From contig DASXOV010000211.1 of the NCBI GenBank assembly GCA_036494005.1, positions 1-21,287 on the forward strand: a stretch of DNA of 21,287 nt, in the 5' to 3' direction. Below the pieces are notes generated by a model. That model had not been told where the DNA came from, made no database searches, and worked only from the letters and a program-made list of their open reading frames with translations. The position numbers and the translations under genes are program-made. Origin of the DNA: GCA-003244245 sp036494005. Lineage in GTDB: Bacteria; Actinomycetota; Actinomycetes; Mycobacteriales; Pseudonocardiaceae. Positions 16,701 through 21,287 of this stretch are shown here, piece by piece; position 1 is the first letter of the stretch, and every line of letters begins with the position of its first letter.

Positions 16701-16966
16701 TCGACGAGCTGGTCCTGAACAACCCCCTTGACCCGCAATGGGGCGGCTCGTTCGTGCAGGCCGGATACACCTCGACCTACATCGCGATGGCCACCCGGCT
16801 CTCGCCGCTGCCGGCCGACCGGCAGTGGGGTCATGTGCAGCGGGTGGTGTACGACCACCCCGTCGCCGTGGTGGACCTGCGGGTGGAGAGCACCGTGGAA
16901 CCGGGCTGGCACCGGGAGCCGCCGGTCACCGGTACCGCCTACTCCGGCCGTAAGTACCTCGGATGA
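13772..16966 (+). CDS. Divergent Emb-family arabinosyltransferase (tandem copy 1)
   Basis: The product has 1064 residues from GTG 13772, which has GGAG 7 nt upstream; an earlier GTG at 13724 lacks this and enters the gtrA leader. It is a GT-C Emb protein. A first membrane helix (about 23-43) precedes HAEQPVVTWP and PPRSTVLPLSPYRPL in the first outer domain. The catalytic loop is NWDDAWYVLMAR with D273/D274 and M280 at the EmbB M306 position. E301 lies in NAAENPF. The TPTKWVNHFG motif has W581. The C-terminal domain has a Pro/Val repeat (VPVQ twice, 12 residues apart) and ends RVVYDHPVAVVDLR onward, unlike the SGLWSPG ending of canonical Embs. Its stop overlaps the next emb start (ATGA). It is probably an extracytoplasmic arabinofuranosyltransferase; linkage specificity is unknown. 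Confidence 0.9.
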   Translation: MSSDYPSAVPESDTPRSPSHRAVWLLIALAVLTATLGVSVLLAPVHAEQPVVTWPPDGQPPRSTVLPLSPYRPLSLEATVGCAALRALDGPAGSSPAGADALRTVPPKAGSSAVQGLRVALDHHQVVVGASGATILTEPLPPGDCHYRVLADAAGVRVLRDGVLLADRPDLLPPQIAELATDVHPAPGAAAAPLTVQLRPDDRYASSPTVLKTVLLIAHLLVLGAMLVLAVRIWPGRRPPKRPGLVVPRPSGADAVVVLVSAAWAVLGGVNWDDAWYVLMARNAGASGYLGNYVYMFNAAENPFVASQYLSAGWGALGHWLFGDGWELLWMRLLPLSYGLGAWVLLRILMATALGRAGRLPRVAWLLLVAYLLWWLPYGMMLRPEPLIVLCTAGVLVLAELARRRRSLGALVVATALAALALTVSPTGAVAWAPLVMALPWLIPLLHPGPLHRALLHPGRSAPAVAAVLAAGAAASIVVPVAFADASLGEVLDAGVTHNWYYLTYSWYQEIVHYNDLLELSDTGVWGRRAPVVLTLVVLVLVAIGSGRRRGPGDPLHRMMLGSTITMAVALALIAATPTKWVNHFGALGAIGTVVLTAALCRSPLPRGSRRTGAGPAATGAAVLAVAAGAALVYAGPNLWRPFSDWGQPFGDHRLAGGTPYEISLMAPHFGPVYLRNPLVWVAVAIVLAVGIAGWQRRGGRTTLTTDRGLLLVAAGLSMVLILAVFVVAPIRQYPGWTVAQANLRALSGRPCGLADAVQVLTATGPQPVARGQAQVTEDFALAAGSPAPLRPPADGVEVWHDAVPAALAEQARERGTVTTPWYPLPPRSPATYVTVPVAAGKVAGQQVQVQFGSSGPDPAAVVPGRPVPVQLDSRAGRDTWQEVPVQIPIPVPGQVPVQKPDAVRVLVRDGVTGPDTWIAVAAPSLTSWHSVRTVTDGHPVFADQLSAVLWPCVDQVAVRHGIVQPPAVRLLTDDGIDELVLNNPLDPQWGGSFVQAGYTSTYIAMATRLSPLPADRQWGHVQRVVYDHPVAVVDLRVESTVEPGWHREPPVTGTAYSGRKYLG
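16419..16469 (+). repeat. Short in-frame repeat in the C-terminal domain of Emb tandem copy 1
   Basis: The 15-mer AGGTTCCGGTGCAGA occurs at 16419-16433 and 16455-16469, 36 bp apart, so VPVQ recurs every 12 codons in a Pro/Val-rich stretch. The neighbouring Emb copy has no such repeat at this place. Confidence 0.7.
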
Positions 16967-19900
16967 CCTGGTCAGGTCGCGCCCGGGTCTGGTGGCTGGC
17001 CGGGCTGGCGACGCTCACGCTGCTCTGCGCGGCCGGGGTGCTGCTGGCCCCGGTGAACGCCGACGACCCGGTGGTCAGCTGGCCGCGGGCCGGTGAGCCG
17101 CCCCGCTCCACCGTGCTGCCGCTGTCCCCGTACCGCCCGTTGCGGCTGGACGCCACCGTGCCGTGCAGCGCGCTCGCGCCGCTGGATCTGCGGCCGGCGG
17201 GCGGCGTGGCGTTGCGCACCATGCCCGGGCCGGCCGGGGCGATCGACCAGGGGCTGCTGGTGGCGGTGCACCACGGCACGGTGCAGATCACCGCGTCGGG
17301 CGCCACCCTGCTGCGGGAGAAACTGTCCGCGGCCGGGTGCGTCTACCGGGTGGTGGCCGACGCCGGCGGGGTGCGGGTGCTGCGCGGCGGTGAGGTTCGG
17401 GCCGCCTCCGGGGTGCCGGTGCCCCAGGTCGCCGAGCTGGCCACCGACGCGGCCACCGACACCGAGGGCGCGGGTACCGCGCGGGGCCTGGCGGTGGTGC
17501 TGCACACCGACGCCCGGTACGAGTCCACCCCCTCGGCGCTGAAGATCGGCCTGCTGGTGCTCCAGGTCGCCGCGTTCCTGGCGCTGCTCACGGTGGCCGT
17601 CCGCTGGTGGGGCGGGCGCCGGGTGGCCGTCGCGCACCCCCGGCCGCGGCTCGCCGACGCGGTGCTGGTGGCGGTCTCGGTGGTCTGGGTGCTGCTCGCG
17701 CCGCTGAACTTCGACGATCCGTGGTACCTGCTGATGGCCAGGGGAGCCGCCGACTCGGGCTCGGTGGGCAATGCGATCTACATGTTCAACGCCACCGAGA
17801 ACCCCTTCGTCGCCAGCCAGTACGTCCTGCAGCTGTGGGGCAGCCTCGGGGGGTGGGGGTTGGTCTGGATGCGGCTGGTGCCGCTGAGCTACGGGCTGAT
17901 CACCTGGGCGTTGCTGCGGTGGCTGCTGGTCGCCGGCTTCGGGCCGGAGTTGGGGGCCGGCCGCGCCGTGTGGGCGCTGCTGGTGGCGCACCTGCTGTGG
18001 TGGCTGCCCTACGGCATGACGCTGCGCCCGGAGCCGCTGATCGTGCTGCTCGCCGCCGCGGTGTTGCTGCTGGCCGAGCTGGCCCGGCGGCGTCGCTCGA
18101 TCGGCCTGCTGGCGGTGTCGACGGCGGTCGCCGCGCTGGCGGTGTCGGTCTCGCCGTCCGGGCTGGTGGCGGCGGCGCCGCTGGTCCTCGCGGGTGCGTG
18201 GTTGTGGCCCTGGCTGCGGGAGCGGGAGCCGCCGGTGCGGGTGGCCGCACTGCTGGTGCTGGCCGCCGCGGGCACCGCGCTGGTGTTCGTCGGTTTCGCC
18301 GACGCGACGCTCGGCGACGTGCTCGAGTCCACCGCGACGCACCAGTGGTACTACACGACGTTCTCCTGGTACGAGGAGATCGTCCACTACCAGACACTGC
18401 TCACCCTGCCCGATTCCAGCCAGTGGGCCCGGCGGGCTCCGGTGGTGCTCACCGTCGCCGTCCTGGTCGTCGTAGCGGTGGGCAGTGGCAGGCAGACCGA
18501 AGGCGACCCGATACTCAGGCTGCTGCTGGGCAGCGCGGTCTGCTCGGCGATCGCGCTGGGGCTGCTGTCGCTCACGCCGACCAAGGGGGTCAATCACTTC
18601 GGGGCCGTGGCCGCCGTGGCGACGGTGCTGCTGGCCGCGGCCCTGATGCGCTCGCCACTGCAGCGGGGCGCGGGTGGGGTCGCGGCCACCGCGGGGGCGG
18701 CGTTGCTGGTGGGTGCGGTGTCACTGAGCTTCGCCGGTCCGAATCTGTGGCGGCCGTACTCCGACCGGGGCCAGCTGTTCGCCGACGACGTCGCCATCAG
18801 GGACAGCGGGCCCCACCCGACCGAGCTGAGCCCGGCGCTGGGGCCCGTCCGGCTGAACAACCCGATGCTCTGGACCGTGGTGGCGCTCGCGGCCGCCTGC
18901 TGGGTGTGGTGGTGGCGCCGCCGTGGCCGGGAGTCCGGGCTGACCGCCGACCGGGCGACGCTGCTGGCCGGTTCACTCGCCGTGGTCACGCTGACCGTGG
19001 GTGTCTTCGTGCTGGCCCCGCTGCGTCAGTACCCGGGATGGACGGTGGCGTTGTCCAACGCGAACGCCCTGCGGGGCCAGCAGTGTCCGCTCGCGACGTA
19101 CGCCCAGGTGCTCATGGACACCCCTGCCCAGCTGACACCGGACGGTGAGGCAACCGCCGAGGGGGCCTTCGCCGCGGCAGCGGGTCTGCCCGCGCCGGTG
19201 CCGCCACCCGTCGCGGGCGCCCGGGTCTGGCACGACGCCGTCCCGGGCGGCCCGGAGACCGGGTCGCTGGTGACGGCCTGGTACCCGGTGCCGCCCGGCG
19301 GGGCGACCGATCTGCTGATCCCGCTGCTGGGGGCCCGGGAGGGCCAGCAGCTGACCCTGCAGTACGCCACGGCTCCCGGACCGCAGCCCCCGGTGGCGGG
19401 CAGCGCCCCGCTGCCGGTGGACCCGGGCGTGCCTGCCGGGCACTGGCAGCAGGCCGCCGTGTCGCTGGCCGGGCTGGGCCCGCCGCGGCCGTCGCGGGTG
19501 CGGCTGGTGGTGCGGGACCAGATCACCGGTCCGGGCAGCTGGCTCGCGGTCGGGCAGCCGCGGCTGGCGGTGCAGCGCCCGCTGGCGGCGTTGCTGGCGG
19601 GGCGGGCGGTGTACGCCGACCAGGTCACCGCGACCCTGCTGCCCTGCGTGGACCAGGTTGACGTGGTGCACGGCATCGCGCGGGCCCCGCAGGTGCGGGT
19701 GCTGGCCGACGAGGGGTTCCCCCGGGATTTCCTCGATCTCGCGTTCGAGCCGGCGCGGGGTGGCACTCAGGTACAGGCCGACCGGGTGTCGACCACCGTG
19801 CGGATACCCGCCGAGCTGGTACCGGCCGGGCCGCCGACGTTGCCCTGGGGCCGGGTCGAGCGGGTGGTGTACGAACACCCGGTCGGCTTGGTCGACCTGC

Positions 19901-19971
19901 GCATCGGCCATGTGCTCCGAGCCGGGTGGACCCGGCTGCCGACCCTCGCCGACAAGAACTACGCCCCCTGA
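16963..19971 (+). CDS. Divergent Emb-family arabinosyltransferase (tandem copy 2)
   Basis: The product has 1002 residues, shorter than canonical Embs. ATG 16963 overlaps the previous gene's TGA, so translation is coupled. It closely resembles its neighbour: VLLAPVNADDPVVSWP, PPRSTVLPLSPYRPL (47-61), catalytic loop LNFDDPWYLLMAR with D251/D252 and M258, E279 in NATENPF, and a C-terminus with RVVYEHPVGLVDLR. Catalytic Asp and Glu are kept, so activity is plausible. The strongly conserved TPTKW motif reads TPTKGVNHFG, with Gly at 542 in place of Trp. The two genes are evidently a tandem duplication. The product may work as a partner of the first copy, as EmbA-EmbB act together in mycobacteria, but that is inference. 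Confidence 0.9.
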   Translation: MTWSGRARVWWLAGLATLTLLCAAGVLLAPVNADDPVVSWPRAGEPPRSTVLPLSPYRPLRLDATVPCSALAPLDLRPAGGVALRTMPGPAGAIDQGLLVAVHHGTVQITASGATLLREKLSAAGCVYRVVADAGGVRVLRGGEVRAASGVPVPQVAELATDAATDTEGAGTARGLAVVLHTDARYESTPSALKIGLLVLQVAAFLALLTVAVRWWGGRRVAVAHPRPRLADAVLVAVSVVWVLLAPLNFDDPWYLLMARGAADSGSVGNAIYMFNATENPFVASQYVLQLWGSLGGWGLVWMRLVPLSYGLITWALLRWLLVAGFGPELGAGRAVWALLVAHLLWWLPYGMTLRPEPLIVLLAAAVLLLAELARRRRSIGLLAVSTAVAALAVSVSPSGLVAAAPLVLAGAWLWPWLREREPPVRVAALLVLAAAGTALVFVGFADATLGDVLESTATHQWYYTTFSWYEEIVHYQTLLTLPDSSQWARRAPVVLTVAVLVVVAVGSGRQTEGDPILRLLLGSAVCSAIALGLLSLTPTKGVNHFGAVAAVATVLLAAALMRSPLQRGAGGVAATAGAALLVGAVSLSFAGPNLWRPYSDRGQLFADDVAIRDSGPHPTELSPALGPVRLNNPMLWTVVALAAACWVWWWRRRGRESGLTADRATLLAGSLAVVTLTVGVFVLAPLRQYPGWTVALSNANALRGQQCPLATYAQVLMDTPAQLTPDGEATAEGAFAAAAGLPAPVPPPVAGARVWHDAVPGGPETGSLVTAWYPVPPGGATDLLIPLLGAREGQQLTLQYATAPGPQPPVAGSAPLPVDPGVPAGHWQQAAVSLAGLGPPRPSRVRLVVRDQITGPGSWLAVGQPRLAVQRPLAALLAGRAVYADQVTATLLPCVDQVDVVHGIARAPQVRVLADEGFPRDFLDLAFEPARGGTQVQADRVSTTVRIPAELVPAGPPTLPWGRVERVVYEHPVGLVDLRIGHVLRAGWTRLPTLADKNYAP

Positions 19972-19993
19972 GCGGCCCACGTCAGGTTGATCC

Positions 19994-20116
19994 TCACAGG
20001 GCGACGTGGCGGATGACCTCTAGCCACTGTCTTACACCAGCGTCATACTCGAACACATGTGCGAACCGCGTCACCGTAGCACCCTCCCACAACATCAGCC
20101 GCCGAGGGCATACCAT
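19994..20116 (-). CDS. Uncertain small minus-strand ORF (40 residues)
   Basis: This open frame ends 22 nt from the 3' end of the upstream emb gene, and its chosen ATG 20116 lies in the panA promoter box. Its last 27 or so residues, TRFAHVFEYDAGVRQWLEVI onward, look protein-like, and the frame extends up to 20239 across the panA start. ATG 20095 is another possible start. No SD and no known family are recognised. It could be the remnant of a toxin gene or chance. Confidence 0.2.
   Translation of the reverse strand: MVCPRRLMLWEGATVTRFAHVFEYDAGVRQWLEVIRHVAL
20111..20116 (+). promoter_or_regulatory. -10-like TACCAT box, leaderless start of the panA-like gene
   Basis: TACCAT lies 6 nt before GTG 20123 with no SD between. 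This supports GTG 20123 over the upstream ATG 20057, whose added residues are not domain-like. Confidence 0.45.
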
Positions 20117-20122
20117 CCCCCG

Positions 20123-20680
20123 GTGCCCGCCTCCGCTCATGACATCGCCACCGAGCTCCGGCGTCGTCTGCCTGGGCTCCCGGTGAAGAAGCTGCACAAG
20201 CTGCTCTACTACTGCCAGGGTCACCACCTGGCCGTCCACGGTGAACCCCTGTTCGCCGAGACCCTCGAAGCCTGGGACATGGGGCCGGTCGTCGCCGAGC
20301 TGTGGCGCGCCGAGAAGCCGGGACCAGTCCGGGGGGACACCTCCCAGCTGGGTGAGGCCGAGCTCAACACGGTCGCCTACACCGTGTACCGCTACGGCAC
20401 CAACACTGGCATGGACCTAGAGCGGCTCTCCCACACCGAACCTCCGTGGCAAGAAGCCAACCGCAACCGGCGACCGGGCGGTGCTGTGCCCCTTGACCGC
20501 AAGGTGATGGTCGAGTTCTTCAAGACCAACGGCGGCGTCCCCGACGAGACCGCTCCAAACCGGCCCGCGATCCATCGGATGCTGCGGGAAGCCGCCGAGC
20601 GACCGATCGAGCACGGCAAGCCACTGAACCGCAGGGAGATGAGTGCCGCACTCGCCGAGGTCAGAGTGGACCTCGGATAG
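20123..20680 (+). CDS. Panacea (DUF4065) / SocA-like antitoxin-domain protein
   Basis: The product has 185 residues from GTG 20123 and is a near-minimal Panacea domain: KKLHKLLYYCQGHHLAVHG (22-40), PLFAETLEAWDMGPVVAELW (42-61) and the later HTEPPWQEA (104-112) match its conserved core. Panacea proteins act as antitoxins in PanAT systems, often with chaperone-like neutralisation of unrelated toxins; Caulobacter SocA is a proteolytic adaptor for toxin SocB. No recognisable toxin gene is adjacent. Only a 21-residue ORF follows and a doubtful minus-strand ORF lies upstream. The surroundings have lower GC and a relic of emb sequence, so this segment is probably acquired. A solitary antitoxin, or a partner outside known toxin families, are both possible. 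Confidence 0.85.
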   Translation: MPASAHDIATELRRRLPGLPVKKLHKLLYYCQGHHLAVHGEPLFAETLEAWDMGPVVAELWRAEKPGPVRGDTSQLGEAELNTVAYTVYRYGTNTGMDLERLSHTEPPWQEANRNRRPGGAVPLDRKVMVEFFKTNGGVPDETAPNRPAIHRMLREAAERPIEHGKPLNRREMSAALAEVRVDLG

Positions 20681-20717
20681 GTGAGCAACCAGGAACTGGT
20701 CGGGTTCCCCGAAGCGA

Positions 20718-20723
20718 TACCGT
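20718..20723 (+). promoter_or_regulatory. -10-like TACCGT box before the 21-codon ORF
   Basis: TACCGT would start transcription near 20730, giving about 34 nt of leader with an AGGAG SD before GTG 20764. No convincing -35 was identified. Confidence 0.35.
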
Positions 20724-20763
20724 GGTCCTCTGCTCGTATTTCATCAAAGAGGAGACCCACACC

Positions 20764-20829
20764 GTGCGGTGTCACCTGATCATGACGGTGGGCCACCCGA
20801 GCGGATACTCACGCATCTTGTTTTCCTAG
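20764..20829 (+). CDS. Candidate 21-residue small protein or leader peptide
   Basis: GTG 20764 follows a strong SD (AGGAG at 20750-20754, 9-nt spacer). The 21 codons read MRCHLIMTVGHPSGYSRILF plus Ser and stop at TAG 20829. The terminator hairpin begins 7 nt later, and a TACCGT box lies upstream, so promoter, SD, ORF and terminator form a complete unit of about 130 nt. It lies 83 nt after the panA-like gene. It may be a small protein, a leader peptide whose downstream gene is lost, or a truncated gene start. No family is recognised. Confidence 0.35.
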   Translation: MRCHLIMTVGHPSGYSRILFS

Positions 20830-20836
20830 AACTGCG

Positions 20837-20860
20837 GGGTGTCCACGCTCGTGGACACCC
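20837..20860 (+). terminator. Intrinsic terminator
   Basis: GGGTGTCCACG (20837-20847) pairs perfectly with CGTGGACACCC (20850-20860), an 11-bp stem with a very tight loop, followed by TTTG. It would end transcripts of the panA-like gene and the small ORF. Confidence 0.75.
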
Positions 20861-20887
20861 TTTGTGCGCCGTAGGCAGGTAACAGGC

Positions 20888-20923
20888 GTGCGGATACCGG
20901 CCGAACTGGTCCCCGCCGGGCCG
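20888..20923 (+). pseudogene. Relic of an emb 3' region
   Basis: These 36 nt encode VRIPAELVPAGP, identical to the protein of the second tandem emb gene at 19798-19833. The four nucleotide differences all fall at synonymous third positions. After this, RLW can be aligned with PTLPW, then similarity ends. No intact emb frame surrounds it. It is best explained as a fragment of a diverged emb copy left after duplication, recombination or insertion of the panA-bearing segment. Confidence 0.6.
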
Positions 20924-20961
20924 CGCTTGTGGCGTTGCGCTGACCCGAGGCCTAATTCTTG

Positions 20962-21287
20962 CTACAGGGCCAGTCCGCCGAATCTGCCGGGGTCAGGGGC
21001 GTCTGAGGTCACTCCGACCACGCACGGCAGGCACAGCGCACCGGACGGCCCCGGCTCGAAACCGGCGCCGATCGGGAGCCGGTGCCCGCACAGGGCCTCG
21101 ATGTGGCCGCGTATCTGGGCGATCTCGACGTCGAGCCGGTCCACCGCGTGCAGGCGACCGTCGTCGGGGCAGCGAACCCACCGGGTGTGGGTGGTGGGGT
21201 CCGGCTGGTCACCGGCAGCTGCGGGGGCATCACTCGACCGGTGACCAGCCGGGGTTCGGGGGAACTCAGGAGGCGGGGCGGACAGCC
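20962..21287 (-). CDS. Small Cys-rich, probably zinc-binding hypothetical protein (N-terminus outside window)
   Basis: The minus-strand frame ending at TAG 20964-20962 is open to the window edge (108 codons plus 2 nt) and has no ATG, GTG or TTG before GTG 21144, so the start probably lies beyond the window. The core reads RWVRCPDDGRLHAVDRLDVE, then ALCGHRLP, then GALCLPC. Four Cys and two His are spaced as in small actinobacterial metal-binding proteins, but no function is known to me. Starting at GTG 21144 would cut off the RWVRCPDDGR part, which looks conserved. The N-terminal stretch is Pro/Ala-rich and overlaps a 15-bp inverted repeat. Confidence 0.6.
   Translation of the reverse strand, partial: LSAPPPEFPRTPAGHRSSDAPAAAGDQPDPTTHTRWVRCPDDGRLHAVDRLDVEIAQIRGHIEALCGHRLPIGAGFEPGPSGALCLPCVVGVTSDAPDPGRFGGLAL
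21201..21252. repeat. Perfect 15-bp inverted repeat
   Basis: CCGGCTGGTCACCGG (21201-21215) and CCGGTGACCAGCCGG (21238-21252) are exact reverse complements with a 22-nt loop. It lies in the N-terminal or leader part of the truncated minus-strand gene. It may be an operator or an RNA hairpin. Confidence 0.7.

Noticed and set aside
17607..19148. 513-codon plus-strand frame inside the last emb gene
   Set aside because: It is in another frame of a clear Emb gene and is Ala/Gly/Arg-rich with no domain.
21009..21233. 74-codon minus-strand frame with an ATG near 21233
   Set aside because: It overlaps the Cys-rich frame in another phase and has only shadow-like Arg/Ser/Thr-rich sequence.
1..21287. 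CRISPR array, tRNA, rRNA, transposase or integrase genes
   Set aside because: No regular spacer array, no cloverleaf or rRNA-like sequence and no recombinase motif was recognised by eye. The 22-bp iterons are too short and lack unique spacers.

Overview
The window is high-GC actinobacterial DNA from an arabinogalactan-making lineage. It contains Emb-type arabinofuranosyltransferases, a Wzm/Wzt galactan exporter, GlfT1, a GtrA protein very like M. tuberculosis Rv3789, and the proteasome activator Bpa with its C-terminal GQYL tail. Gene content and order recall a condensed M. tuberculosis Rv3777-Rv3795 region. The two unusual Emb paralogues, and DprE1, DprE2 and AftA not being beside them, point to a relative of the mycobacteria such as Pseudonocardiaceae rather than Mycobacterium. 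This placement is an inference from remembered families; no search was run.

Layout. Positions 1-1405 (minus strand) hold a truncated FMN-dependent alpha-hydroxy acid oxidase and a GNAT acetyltransferase. Positions 1537-2505 (plus) encode a quinone oxidoreductase (Rv3777-like), which converges on a class V aminotransferase-fold protein (2603-3802, minus, Rv3778c-like) that lacks the expected PLP lysine. A set of 22-bp-spaced iterated 13-mers lies between their 3' ends. Bpa (3913-4470) and an MFS-type permease (4575-5798) follow. Then come wzm-wzt-glfT1 (5964-8575), a compact operon for initiating galactan synthesis and exporting it, and the first, EmbB-like arabinosyltransferase (8726-12007).

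A DUF899 protein (12136-12924) and a hairpin-rich 350-bp intergenic region separate this block from gtrA (13275-13694, minus). gtrA is divergent from two tandem, translationally coupled, divergent Emb paralogues (13772-16966 and 16963-19971). After these, composition and content change. There is a PanA/SocA-like (DUF4065) antitoxin-type gene, a very small SD-preceded ORF with its own promoter-like box and a strong intrinsic terminator, and a 36-bp relic of an emb 3' region. The window ends in a truncated minus-strand small Cys-rich protein.

How the parts fit together: GlfT1 adds the first galactofuranoses to the decaprenyl-linked linker, Wzm/Wzt is thought to flip the lipid-linked galactan, Emb proteins use decaprenyl-phosphoarabinose outside the membrane to build arabinan, and the GtrA protein is thought to supply or organise that donor step. 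Several genes have a TANNNT box 6-8 nt before a GTG/ATG with no SD, suggesting widespread leaderless transcription; this was used to choose starts.
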